From Pseudomonas helvetica (GTDB lineage Bacteria; Pseudomonadota; Gammaproteobacteria; Pseudomonadales; Pseudomonadaceae), in NCBI RefSeq assembly GCF_039908645.1, contig NZ_CP150917.1, positions 2,243,501-2,307,500 of the forward strand: 64,000 nt of DNA, given 5' to 3'. The notes beneath the pieces are model-generated. The model was not told where the DNA came from. It did not search any database and saw only the letters and a list, made by a program, of their open reading frames with translations. This document shows, in pieces, positions 1 to 8,963 of this stretch (positions are counted from its first letter, which is position 1; each line of letters opens with the position of its first letter). Both the position numbers and the translations under genes were made by a program.

Positions 1-1
1 A

Positions 2-1201
2 GAACGCTCAAGGTTTTTTTCATGGTCCCTGTTGCCGCGTCTGGTGGGCTTGGGTGTCCTGGTATTTATCATCTGGCTGTTGCTCTCGACGTTGCTGATG
101 CCGCTGCTGTCGACATCGGCGACACGGGCAATTTTGAATGCACCGGTCATTCTGCTGACGACACCCATCGAGGGGGTGGTGAATTCGCTTGAGGTCAAAC
201 CCGGCTCGACCTTTACCCAGGGCCAGAAGATTGCGGTGGTTGAAAACCCGCGGGCTAACCAGGAGACGTTGTTGACCCTGCAAACCCGGCGTTTGACCCT
301 GGAGCAGGAGCTATCATCATCGGCCAGCCAGGCCGAGCACGACCAGCAGTATTACGACGAGTTGGAGAAAACCAGCCAGCGCTATCAATCGGCGTTTCAT
401 ACTCGTCAGCTCTATGCACAACGTGCGCTGAAGGCCGAGAGCACTGCCGCCAGCGCCCGCTTGACGGACGCACAGGAAACCCTCGATCGCAACCTCGAGT
501 TGTTCACTCAAGGGGCGGTCAGTGGCGCGGTCGTCGCCGCCTCGAAAGCCAAGTTGGCCTCGTTGGAGGGGGCGGCAGAGTCCGTCCGTTCACAGCTGCG
601 AATCAATGACGGTGATGTCAATGCCGCCAATAAGCAGGTCTACCTTGACCCTGATCAGTTGCGCATGTTCGACCTCAGCGCGCAGATGACCACCCTGAAA
701 CTGAGCCTGGAAAATCAGGCCCGCAACCGCGAAACCTATCAACGCGAACTCGACAATCTCAACCACCTGATCGAAACCGAACAGAACCGGGTCAAGTTGA
801 CGGCTGGCTATGAGGTCACGGCGTATTCGTCCGGCACGGTTCAAGAGCTGTTGGCGCCTCAAGGGACAGTGGTACAAGCCGGGTCGACTTTGCTGCGTGC
901 TACCAACTGCAAAGAAAGCTATGTCGTCGCGGTGTTTCCGGAACGCGTGGCCAGCAAGATTGATCACGACAGTGTCCTGACGGTAAGAATCCATGGCCTG
1001 GACGAACCGCTCAAGGCCAATGTCGTGCAGTTGTTATCCAGCACTAAGGATATTCGCCCTAACAGCTACAGCGTTCCTTTCCCGTATGCCGAGCAGAACT
1101 CGGTGTACGTCGTCGGTACTTTTGCCGATGACCTCACCGACAGCCAGCGCGCCATGACCTGCAATCCAGGGCTGTGGGCCAGCGCCGAGGTATCTCACTG
1201 A
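2..1201 (+). CDS. HlyD-family periplasmic adaptor (membrane fusion) protein, 5' end cut by window
   Basis: The frame is open from base 2, so the gene begins left of the window; a TTG at 32 is only the first possible internal start. An inner-membrane helix (GLGVLVFIIWLLL) is followed by a first lipoyl/barrel half (PIEGVVNSLEVKPG), about 200 residues of coiled coil rich in Gln, Glu, Leu and Arg, and a second lipoyl half (SSGTVQELLAPQG). That is HlyD/EmrA architecture: such proteins bridge an inner-membrane machine to an outer-membrane channel. Its TGA shares one base with the next ATG, so translation is coupled. An Alg44-like N-terminal PilZ domain could lie in the missing part; this cannot be seen. 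Role in polysaccharide export is inferred from neighbours. Confidence 0.85.
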   Translation, partial: ERSRFFSWSLLPRLVGLGVLVFIIWLLLSTLLMPLLSTSATRAILNAPVILLTTPIEGVVNSLEVKPGSTFTQGQKIAVVENPRANQETLLTLQTRRLTLEQELSSSASQAEHDQQYYDELEKTSQRYQSAFHTRQLYAQRALKAESTAASARLTDAQETLDRNLELFTQGAVSGAVVAASKAKLASLEGAAESVRSQLRINDGDVNAANKQVYLDPDQLRMFDLSAQMTTLKLSLENQARNRETYQRELDNLNHLIETEQNRVKLTAGYEVTAYSSGTVQELLAPQGTVVQAGSTLLRATNCKESYVVAVFPERVASKIDHDSVLTVRIHGLDEPLKANVVQLLSSTKDIRPNSYSVPFPYAEQNSVYVVGTFADDLTDSQRAMTCNPGLWASAEVSH

Positions 1202-2466
1202 TGAGTCCGCGCAACGTTGTGCAATGGCCGTGGCTGCCGGGCCTGATCGGGGTGATGCTGATGAGCAGCGGCGGATCTGCGCTGGCAGCGCAAGCCAGGC
1301 CGCAACTGGCGGCGATGACGTGTGCAGCGCTGGATCACGCGGTGCAATCGCAAGCGGCGGGGCCGGTGTTGCTGGCCAGTTACCCGCCGCTGGACGGTCA
1401 GCCGGCGCCAATCCAGGCGTTGCGTGGGGTTGCGTTCACCTATGACAACGCCTTGGCCAGCATCGCCTTGTTTGCTTGTGGTAAAGCCGAGTCGGCGCGA
1501 CGGATTGCCGATGCGCTGGCCTTCGCCACGACCCACGACCCGGAATATCAGGATGGACGCTTGCGCAACGCCTACGCGGCAGGCCCGGTGGGTTCGTCGT
1601 CGATGCGCCTGCCGGGTTATTGGAGCGTAGAGCGCAATGCCTGGAATCAGGACGCCTATCAGGTCAGCAGTGCCACCGGCAATCAGGCCTGGGCCGCGTT
1701 GGCGTTGTTGGAGGCGTTGCGCCAGAGCGGTGATTCCTCTTACCTGGAGGCCGCTCGCAAAGTGTTGCAGTGGTCCGGGAAAAACACTTATGACGGACAG
1801 GCCCCCGCGGGTTTCAGCGGCGGTTACTACGGGTATTTCCCCAAGCAGATCCAGCAGACCTGGAAGTCCACCGAACATAACGTCGACCTGGCGGCAGCCT
1901 GGTCGGCACTCAACACGGCTGCGCCCGACCCGGGCTCGGCGCACCAGGCGCAGATTGCCCGGCAATTCGTGTCGAGTCAGTGGGACGCCGGGGAAGGGCG
2001 CTTTCTGATTGGTACCGGGAAGGATGGTCGAACCTCGGACCGCCAGCGTTCAGGACTGGACGCACAGATCTGGCCCTTGATCGCCTTGAGTGATCCTCCT
2101 GCGGACTGGCGGCGCGTCTTCACGTTTATCGATAAGGCGCACCGCTCGGGTGCCGGGTATGGCTTCAACCGTGACCCGGACGGTTTATGGACCGAGGGCA
2201 CCGCACAAACCGCCGCCGTGGCGGGCTTGAGCGGTATGAAGGAAAAGGCGCAGCCGTTGTGGAATGTGTTGCTGGCCCAACAGGCCGGCAATGGCTGGCT
2301 GTTTGCAACACCCGCACCACGTATCAGTACCGGGTTGGCGATCGGCCCGGACTCAACAACCAACGACTTTTTCTATTACCACCTGCCTCACTTGGGCGCT
2401 ACAGCATGGGCCGCGATCGCTGCTACCGGCATCAACCCCTTTACCGGTTTTCAAGAGGCTGACTGA
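1201..2466 (+). CDS. Exported six-hairpin (alpha/alpha)-toroid protein, probable polysaccharide-modifying enzyme
   Basis: A 421-aa product starting at the ATG that overlaps the adaptor stop. A Sec signal peptide ends near SGGSALA-A. The mature part shows repeated helical hairpins and motifs typical of six-hairpin glycosidase-like proteins: EHNVDLAAAW (about residue 225), SGLDAQIW and DGLWTEGTAQ. Acidic residues in these motifs could be catalytic, but I cannot assign a glycoside hydrolase or lyase family from sequence alone. By analogy with BcsZ, AlgL or PelA, a periplasmic hydrolase in a synthase operon trims or edits the nascent chain. That role is inferred. Only one base separates its stop from the glycosyltransferase start. 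Confidence 0.75.
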   Translation: MSPRNVVQWPWLPGLIGVMLMSSGGSALAAQARPQLAAMTCAALDHAVQSQAAGPVLLASYPPLDGQPAPIQALRGVAFTYDNALASIALFACGKAESARRIADALAFATTHDPEYQDGRLRNAYAAGPVGSSSMRLPGYWSVERNAWNQDAYQVSSATGNQAWAALALLEALRQSGDSSYLEAARKVLQWSGKNTYDGQAPAGFSGGYYGYFPKQIQQTWKSTEHNVDLAAAWSALNTAAPDPGSAHQAQIARQFVSSQWDAGEGRFLIGTGKDGRTSDRQRSGLDAQIWPLIALSDPPADWRRVFTFIDKAHRSGAGYGFNRDPDGLWTEGTAQTAAVAGLSGMKEKAQPLWNVLLAQQAGNGWLFATPAPRISTGLAIGPDSTTNDFFYYHLPHLGATAWAAIAATGINPFTGFQEAD

Positions 2467-2467
2467 C

Positions 2468-4618
2468 ATGCAGGCACTGGACACGCTGCAACTTGTGCAA
2501 ATCAATTTCTGGACCGTGGTCGCGGTGATTCTGTTTACCTGCCTGACGCGCCGTGATCAATGGGCGGCGCGCGCCGCTTTCGGAGCCATGACCGCGCTGT
2601 TGTTGATCAATTACGTGGCCTGGCGGATTCGCGACACCTTGCCCGATGGACATGCAGGATTTGCCTCGGTCTGGGCTTACGCGTTCCTGTTTTTCGAAAT
2701 GTTGGCGATCGGCTACACGCTGTTTTCGATCATCGTCCTGCTCTGTCGCTCGGATCACCACGCCAGTGCCGATGCCGGGGAGCAACGCTTGCGTGCCCAG
2801 GGCCGCTCGGTGCCGGCGGTGGATGTGTTTATCGCCACCTACAACGAAGGCCTGGATATCCTGGAAAAAACCATCATCGCCGCCCAGGCGATCGACTACC
2901 CCAACGTGACCATCTGGGTGCTCGACGATACCCGCCGCGACTGGTTGCGCGACTATTGCGCCGAGGTCGGTGTGCAATACGCCCGACGTCCCGACAATTC
3001 CCACGCCAAGGCCGGTAACCTGAACAACGGCCTGCGTCTGTCGGCGGCCAGCAGCAATGCGCCGTACATACTGGTGCTCGACGCCGACTTCGCCCCGCAG
3101 CAGCCGATCCTGATGCGCACCCTGGGATTGTTCGACGATCCCAAGGTCGGCCTGGTGCAGACGCCGCAGTTCTACTACAACCCCGATCCGATTCAGCACA
3201 ACCTCGGTTCATCCAGCTGCTGGGTCGATGAGCAGCGAGTGTTCTTCGACGTCTACCAGCCGGCCAAGGATGGTTGGGATACCGCGTTTTGCGTGGGCAC
3301 TTCGTTTGTTGTGCGGCGTGATCTGATCACTGAAATGGGTGGCTTTCCGACGGGTTCGGTCTGCGAAGACATCTACACCAGCTGCCGTCTGCAGCAAAAA
3401 GGCTACGTCACCCGCTGGTTGAATGAACGACTGTCGATCGGTTTGTCCGCCGAGGGGTTGACCGAGTACATCAATCAGCGTGGGCGCTGGTGCCTGGGGA
3501 CGATCCAGGTCGCGCTGCTCAAAGAGGGCCCCTTGCGCGGTCGTGGCTACTCACTCAATGAACGGCTGCACTTCGTGCATGGCTTGATGCACTGGTTCTC
3601 CAAGCCATTCATTCTGATGATGCTGGTGTCGCCGGTGTTGTATTGGTATTTCGGTATTGCCGGGTTCTACGCCCATCCGGCGGATTTCATGGCCTTCGGC
3701 ATGCCGGCGTTGATTGCATTCTGGGGCTACGGGACGTGGGTCACTGACCGGCGTACCTTGCCGATTTTTACCGAGGTCACCCAAATCGTCGCCTCACTGG
3801 CGGTGACAGCGACGATCATCAGCGCCATGGTCCGGCCGTTCGGGCGACCCTTCAAGGTCACGGCAAAAGGCCTGGATCGTTCACGCACAACGGTCCACTG
3901 GAAGTTGTTCGGGTTCTTTTTTGCGCTGACACTGTTCTCGCAAATAGGCGCTTACATCACCATCAGCAACGCGGCTGCGTTCGACGGCAATATGCTGTTC
4001 AACCTGTGCTGGACGGTGGTCGCGCTGATCTACAACCTGGCCACCTTGGTGGCGTGTGTTGACCGGCCGCGCTTGCACGGCGAAGAGCGTTTTCCTTTCG
4101 ATAAACCCAGTGGGTTGCGCTTCGCCGGCAAAACCCTGGCGGGCCAACTGGTGGATATATCGCTGAGTGGCGCCTCCATTTCCTGTGCCGTTGCGTCATT
4201 GATCAAGCCCGGGCTGCGGGGGCAGGTGTGGATCAATAAGCTCGGCTGGCTGGATATCGAGGTCATGCGTCATCACGGCGAGGACCGTTTGGGCTTGAAG
4301 TTCATCGACCTTGACGAAACGCTTCGACGCCGGCTGATCGCGCGGCTGTTCAGCGAGGCGCCGGTCAACGTGGTCGGCAAGGCTGAGCCAGGCTTGGCTT
4401 TCGGCACCTTGTTGCGGCGTTCGTTGCTCGGCGAGAAGCGCACGGCACCGCGTTCGCGGCGGCCGGCCAAGGCGCCGTCCTACAGCTCACTGCCTGGATT
4501 ACGCCCGATCAGCCTCCGTTCGCGTCAGCAAGCACTGCCGCAAATCAGCACCACCCGCTCAGGTCTTTGGGCTTTCCTTCTCACTCCGTTACGAGCCTTG
4601 CTCGGCCAACGTTTGTAG
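2468..4618 (+). CDS. BcsA-like processive family-2 glycosyltransferase with C-terminal PilZ domain
   Basis: A 716-aa inner-membrane synthase starting at ATG 2468; the frame is open further upstream but overlaps the preceding gene. N-terminal helices (about 15-95) precede a GT-A domain with VDVFIATYNE, LDDT, the DAD metal site (D205-D207), CEDIY and the acceptor motif QRGRW (Q337-W341), the D,D,D,QxxRW signature of cellulose, hyaluronan and alginate synthases. Several helices follow (about 370-530), then a PilZ domain with DISLSG (D563) and a basic tail. The usual RxxxR reads H537-G-E-E-R541, so one c-di-GMP contact is missing. It likely polymerises and extrudes an exopolysaccharide; the sugar is unknown. 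Confidence 0.88.
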   Translation: MQALDTLQLVQINFWTVVAVILFTCLTRRDQWAARAAFGAMTALLLINYVAWRIRDTLPDGHAGFASVWAYAFLFFEMLAIGYTLFSIIVLLCRSDHHASADAGEQRLRAQGRSVPAVDVFIATYNEGLDILEKTIIAAQAIDYPNVTIWVLDDTRRDWLRDYCAEVGVQYARRPDNSHAKAGNLNNGLRLSAASSNAPYILVLDADFAPQQPILMRTLGLFDDPKVGLVQTPQFYYNPDPIQHNLGSSSCWVDEQRVFFDVYQPAKDGWDTAFCVGTSFVVRRDLITEMGGFPTGSVCEDIYTSCRLQQKGYVTRWLNERLSIGLSAEGLTEYINQRGRWCLGTIQVALLKEGPLRGRGYSLNERLHFVHGLMHWFSKPFILMMLVSPVLYWYFGIAGFYAHPADFMAFGMPALIAFWGYGTWVTDRRTLPIFTEVTQIVASLAVTATIISAMVRPFGRPFKVTAKGLDRSRTTVHWKLFGFFFALTLFSQIGAYITISNAAAFDGNMLFNLCWTVVALIYNLATLVACVDRPRLHGEERFPFDKPSGLRFAGKTLAGQLVDISLSGASISCAVASLIKPGLRGQVWINKLGWLDIEVMRHHGEDRLGLKFIDLDETLRRRLIARLFSEAPVNVVGKAEPGLAFGTLLRRSLLGEKRTAPRSRRPAKAPSYSSLPGLRPISLRSRQQALPQISTTRSGLWAFLLTPLRALLGQRL

Positions 4619-4627
4619 GTGCGCCTC

Positions 4628-6067
4628 ATGAACAGACGCTTATCCACCTCATGTTTCATGTCGCTGTTATTGCTCGGCGGTTGTTCTCTGGAACCCAAAT
4701 ACGAGAAACCGGAGGCGCCGATCGATCAGCAATGGCCAGCCAGTTCGGCCAGTGACTGTTGCAGCGCCAAGCAGGCGTTCGACAAGGATTGGCACGGCTT
4801 CGTGCTCGATGACCGACTGCGCCAGCTGATCGACCTGGCCTTGAAGAACAATCGCAGCCTGCGTCAGTTCGAGGCGGGCGTCGAGGAGGCGAGGGCAGGG
4901 TACGCCGGTGCCGAGTCCGGGCTGTTTCCCTCCATCGGACTCAACACCTACGCCGGCCGCAGCAAGTTTCCGTCACAGGTCAGGACGCAGGGAGGCGGCG
5001 TCAGTTCAGGCAGCACGTCCAACACCTTTCAGGCCAGCGGTGGCTTCACGTCTTACGAGTTGGACCTGTTCGGGCGCATCCGCAGTCAGCGAAACGCCGC
5101 AGGCGCACGCTTCGAGGCGACCGAGGCGGACTATCAGACGGCTCGCCTGGCGTTGATCGGTGAAGTGGCCAGCACCTGGCTTAGCCTCAAGGCCAATCAG
5201 AATCTGCTCGACCTCGCACAAAACACCTACAAGTCCCAGGACCACTACGGTGAGTTGTTGCGCAAGAGCTACAACCTGGGCTCCAGTGCTCAAATCGATG
5301 TTCACCAGGCGGATGCGCAAACCAACACGGCGGCGGTTCAGATCAACACGTACCGCATGCAGGTGGCGCAGAACATGAATGCGCTGCAGGTGTTGGTCGG
5401 GCAGCCGGTGCCGGTTGGGTTGTTGCCCACTGGCGTGCTGGGTGAGCAGTTGGCAACCGCCGATGTGCCCGCCGGGTTGCCGTCGTCACTGGTTGCGCGG
5501 CGGCCCGACATCATGGCCGCCGAAGCCTTGTTGCGAGCTACCAATGCGGACATCGGCGCAGCCCGCAGCGCTTATTTCCCGACCTTTTCGCTGACCTCGG
5601 CAGTAGGCGGCCTGACCGGTGACTTTTCGCGATTGTTGAGTGCGCCGGCCGAGTTCTGGTCGGTGGCTCTGGCGGGGTCGTTGACCCTGATCGACGGCGG
5701 TGCACGAAAGGCGCAGGTGGATGCCAGCCATGCGCGGTTCAACGGGCAGACGGCGGCGTATGAAGCCACGGTGCAGAACGCTTTCCGCGAAGCCGCCAAT
5801 GCCCTCAACGCCCGCCAGGAGATGCTTACCCAGGTCGACTATCAGAAGCGTCTGGTGGCGGATTATCAAGCAGCCTACCGACAATCCCGATTGCGTTTCG
5901 AGGCGGGGATGGACAGCTACTTTTCGACGATGGACGCGCAGCGTTCGTTATTCGACGCGCAGCAGAAGCTGACGCAAATGGAGCTGGCGCGGGAGATCAA
6001 TCAGGTGGACTTGTATAAGGCGCTGGGTGGGGGCTGGAGTCAGTCGGTGAAAATGGCGAACCGATAA
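4628..6067 (+). CDS. Outer-membrane efflux (TolC/NodT-type) lipoprotein
   Basis: A 479-aa outer-membrane factor. I chose ATG 4628 (AGG ribosome site at 4617) over the in-frame GTG 4619. The signal peptide ends in the lipobox LLGGC followed by SLEPKYEKP, typical of the NodT/OprM group. Two repeated coiled-coil/barrel halves are visible, including FTSYELDLFGRIRS and the second-half segment LVARRPDIMAAEALLRATNADIGAARSAYFPTFSL (shown as separate motifs LVARRPDI and AARSAYFPTFSL). Ten bases separate it from the synthase gene. Together with the HlyD adaptor it would form a continuous export channel across periplasm and outer membrane. Pairing such a channel with a BcsA-like synthase is unusual. Confidence 0.9.
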   Translation: MNRRLSTSCFMSLLLLGGCSLEPKYEKPEAPIDQQWPASSASDCCSAKQAFDKDWHGFVLDDRLRQLIDLALKNNRSLRQFEAGVEEARAGYAGAESGLFPSIGLNTYAGRSKFPSQVRTQGGGVSSGSTSNTFQASGGFTSYELDLFGRIRSQRNAAGARFEATEADYQTARLALIGEVASTWLSLKANQNLLDLAQNTYKSQDHYGELLRKSYNLGSSAQIDVHQADAQTNTAAVQINTYRMQVAQNMNALQVLVGQPVPVGLLPTGVLGEQLATADVPAGLPSSLVARRPDIMAAEALLRATNADIGAARSAYFPTFSLTSAVGGLTGDFSRLLSAPAEFWSVALAGSLTLIDGGARKAQVDASHARFNGQTAAYEATVQNAFREAANALNARQEMLTQVDYQKRLVADYQAAYRQSRLRFEAGMDSYFSTMDAQRSLFDAQQKLTQMELAREINQVDLYKALGGGWSQSVKMANR

Positions 6068-6097
6068 TCTGTGGCGTTCTGGCGCGGCTCTTCGCGG

Positions 6098-6174
6098 GCA
6101 AGCCTTGCTCCTACAGGTTTTGTGTCGGTCACAGATTCAGAATCTGACCGAAATCCTGTAGGAGCATGGCTTGC
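6098..6174. repeat. REP-type inverted repeat
   Basis: Two 20-base arms, 6098-6117 and 6155-6174, are inverted copies with one mismatch (GCAAGCCTTGCTCC against GGAGCATGGCTTGC), enclosing a smaller palindrome at about 6127-6150. It lies between convergent genes and resembles the CTGTAGGAGC...GGCTTGC intergenic palindromes common in fluorescent Pseudomonas. It may also act as a bidirectional transcription barrier. Confidence 0.75.
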
Positions 6175-6186
6175 CAGCGATGCGAT

Positions 6187-7488
6187 TTAGCGGGTGCCGC
6201 CGACCACAGCAGCCTGCGCGGTACGCAGTTCATGCCGGTTGCCACGGAACAGCACCAGCGTTGCGATCAAGCCAAGTACCGCTGCGCCGCTCAACCAGAT
6301 ACCCGGTGCTGCCTTGTTGTCCAGCACGTGGATCAGGTAAGTACAGGCCGCCGGGGTGAAGCCGCCAAAGGTTGCCGTCGCCAGGCTGTAAGCCAGGGAG
6401 AAACCGGTGGTGCGGACTTCAATCGGCATGATTTCGGTCAGGGCCACCACCATGGCGCCGTTGTACGAGCCATAGAGGAACGACAACCACAACTCGACGA
6501 TCAGCAGATGGCTGAAACTCGGGTTGGCGACCAGCCAGGACAGCGCTGGGTAAGCCGTCAGGATTGCCAGAATGGTCGCCGCCAGCAGCAGCGGTTTACG
6601 GCCGATCTTGTCGGACAGCGCACCCATCACCGGCAGCCAGAAGAAGTTCGACAGGCCGATGCACACGGTGACCAGCAACGCGTCGAAGTCCGACAGGTGC
6701 AGTTCGGCTTTACCGAACGTCGGGGTGTAGGCGGTGATCAGGTAGAACGACACGGTGGTCATCACCACCAGCGCCATGCCGGCCAGCACGATGCCGAAGT
6801 TCTGACTGATCGAGCGGACGATGTCTCTCAGACTTGGGCGATGTTTACGCGCCTGGAATTCAGGGGTTTCTTCCAGCGAACGACGAATGATGAAAATCGC
6901 CGGAACGATCATGCAGCCGACCAGGAACGGCACGCGCCAGCCCCAATCACCCATTTGCTCGGGGCTCAGCCAGTGGTTGAGGCCCACACCCAGCAAACCG
7001 GCAAACACCACCGCTGCTTGTTGGCTGGCGGACTGCCAACTGACGAAAAAGCCCTTACGGCCAGGTGTCGAGATTTCTGCCAGGTAAACCGACACGCCGC
7101 CCAGTTCCACGCCGGCCGAGAAGCCTTGCAGCAAACGGCCGAACAGCACGATCAGCGGTGCAGCGACACCAAGGGTCGCATAACCCGGCACACAGGCAAT
7201 CAGCACGGTGCCGGCAGCCATCAGCGCGAGGGTGATGATCAAACCTTTGCGACGGCCGTGACGGTCGATGTAGGCGCCGAGAAAAATTGCACCGAGTGGG
7301 CGCATGAGGAAGCCGGCACCGAAGGTGGCCAGTGACAACATCAGGGAAGCGAAAGCACTGTCGGCAGGGAAGAAGGTTTTGGCGATGGCCGTGGCATAGA
7401 AGCCGTAGACCATGAAGTCGAACATCTCTAGGAAGTTGCCGCTGACAACGCGAAATATCGCTTTGCCCTTGCCCGTAGTCGAGGCCAT
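6187..7488 (-). CDS. MFS transporter, metabolite:H+ symporter (MHS) family, citrate-type
   Basis: A 433-aa protein with about 12 hydrophobic segments. MHS hallmarks include [17 protein letters not shown] near the N-terminus, the loop motif [13 protein letters not shown] between helices 2 and 3, its second-half copy [13 protein letters not shown], and [15 protein letters not shown] in helix 4. The overall sequence resembles CitA/TcuC citrate-proton symporters, which import citrate or tricarballylate. Substrate is by family resemblance and not proven. It stands alone and is convergent with the polysaccharide cluster across the REP element. Confidence 0.85.
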   Translation of the reverse strand: MASTTGKGKAIFRVVSGNFLEMFDFMVYGFYATAIAKTFFPADSAFASLMLSLATFGAGFLMRPLGAIFLGAYIDRHGRRKGLIITLALMAAGTVLIACVPGYATLGVAAPLIVLFGRLLQGFSAGVELGGVSVYLAEISTPGRKGFFVSWQSASQQAAVVFAGLLGVGLNHWLSPEQMGDWGWRVPFLVGCMIVPAIFIIRRSLEETPEFQARKHRPSLRDIVRSISQNFGIVLAGMALVVMTTVSFYLITAYTPTFGKAELHLSDFDALLVTVCIGLSNFFWLPVMGALSDKIGRKPLLLAATILAILTAYPALSWLVANPSFSHLLIVELWLSFLYGSYNGAMVVALTEIMPIEVRTTGFSLAYSLATATFGGFTPAACTYLIHVLDNKAAPGIWLSGAAVLGLIATLVLFRGNRHELRTAQAAVVGGTR

Positions 7489-7736
7489 TTGATCTTACTC
7501 ACTTTGGCTGTCTTATTAGAAATCCCTGGTCTTGAAACATCCTTACTGACGGGTCTGGTCTGTGCCGGTGCCTCGAACAGTTTTGTAACGATATGTGTAA
7601 GAGGAACGGTAGGCAACCAATAGTTAGCGTGCTGCTTAAACGTTATAGCCATGAGCCAGCCCTCTCCCACAGTTCTATCGCATAATGGCGGGCCTTGGCG
7701 TTCTGTCGGGGGGAACTCTTTGGGGAGGAGTGCGCG

Positions 7737-8753
7737 TTGTTGAACTGGCGATCGGGTGTTTTCTTGGTGCTTGTTGGCGCCTTGTCAGGCTGCGGTAACA
7801 GCGACACCCTGGAAAGCTTTGGCGGCCCGACCATGGGCAGCACGTATTCGGTCAAATACATCCGCCATCCGGGGACTCCCGGGCCGGTCGAGGTGCAGAA
7901 ACAGGTCGAGTCGATTCTGGCCGAGATCGACCGGCAGCTGTCGACCTACCGCAGTGATTCCGACATCGAGCGATTCAATGGTTTACCGGCCAATAGCTGT
8001 CAGCCAATGCCGGCGCCGGTCTTGCAGTTGGTCAAGGTGGGCGAGCAACTGTCAGAGACGAGCGACGGTTCCTACGACCTGACGGTGGAGCCGCTGCTGA
8101 ACCTTTGGGGATTCGGCCCACAATCGCGCGATGAAAAAGTCCCAAGCGCCGAAGCCTTGGCTCTGGCCCGACAACGCGTCGGTTATACGCATCTGCGGAT
8201 TGAAGGCGATCAGCTATGCAAGGACGCGCCGGTCGAGGTGGACTTCGGCAGCATTGGCGCCGGGTACGCTGTCGACAGGATCGCTGCGAAGTTGCAGGAA
8301 CTGGGTATCGACAGCTTCATCGCCGATGCCACCGGCGAACTCAAGGCCGTTGGCAAGAAACTCGACGGGTCGCCCTGGAAGATTGCGCTGGAGGAGCCAC
8401 GCGATGACCAGCAGGTTGTCGAGCGGGTGATCACGCTGGACGGCAACGGTGTTTCGACCTCAGGCGACTACCGCAATTACTTCATGCAGGATGGCCGGCG
8501 CTATTCCCACACGTTCGATGCCCGAACCGGCGCGCCGATCACCCATACCCTAGCGTCCGTCACGGTAATTAATCCTTCGACGCTGATGGCCGATGGCTTA
8601 TCGACGCTGTTGCTGATTCTTGGCCCCGAGCGCGGCAGGGACTACGCCGAAAAGCATGATATCAGTGCATTTTTTGTGATTCGAACCGATACAGGCTTTG
8701 TCACGCGAACCAGTCAGGCTTTTGACCGCCTGAGTGCCGAAAAAGCCAAGTAA
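7737..8753 (+). CDS. apbE: FAD:protein FMN transferase (ApbE), lipoprotein
   Basis: A 338-aa product. The preferred start is TTG 7737, six bases after a strong GGAGGAG; no ATG fits. The signal peptide ends in the lipobox LSGC, so it is probably a periplasmic lipoprotein. ApbE motifs are present: GGPTMGSTYSVKY, DFGSIGAGYAVDRIA, DATGEL, and GVSTSGDYRNYF followed by HTFDARTGAPITH and MADGLST. The family transfers FMN from FAD to Thr/Ser of flavoproteins such as NqrB, NqrC and RnfG. No Nqr or Rnf gene lies nearby in the window. It precedes sthA in the same direction after about 210 bases and so is probably a separate unit. Confidence 0.93.
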   Translation: MLNWRSGVFLVLVGALSGCGNSDTLESFGGPTMGSTYSVKYIRHPGTPGPVEVQKQVESILAEIDRQLSTYRSDSDIERFNGLPANSCQPMPAPVLQLVKVGEQLSETSDGSYDLTVEPLLNLWGFGPQSRDEKVPSAEALALARQRVGYTHLRIEGDQLCKDAPVEVDFGSIGAGYAVDRIAAKLQELGIDSFIADATGELKAVGKKLDGSPWKIALEEPRDDQQVVERVITLDGNGVSTSGDYRNYFMQDGRRYSHTFDARTGAPITHTLASVTVINPSTLMADGLSTLLLILGPERGRDYAEKHDISAFFVIRTDTGFVTRTSQAFDRLSAEKAK

Positions 8754-8963
8754 ATACGGTGTGATGGACACTCACGGTTGGCGTTGTAGTGCAGGCAAAA
8801 CTAGCCTACGACGCGACCAAGGGTTAATGTGCGCGGCGTTGACGCTTCTATAGACTGTGTCCGGGTTCTCGACTGACCCCAAATTGTTCCTTCATGCCGC
8901 AAGACCGGCATGATTTAGCCGCAGGTGCCAACGGGGCGCCGCGGCCTGTTCTGAGGAGTACGC

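Noticed and set aside
1195..1965. Long minus-strand frame opposite the six-hairpin gene
   Set aside because: GC-rich third-position shadow of a gene with signal peptide and clear operon overlaps; basic, repetitive composition, no domain.
6166..7335. 389-codon plus-strand frame opposite the MFS transporter
   Set aside because: Gln/His/Arg-rich composition typical of an antisense shadow; the minus strand encodes an obvious transporter.
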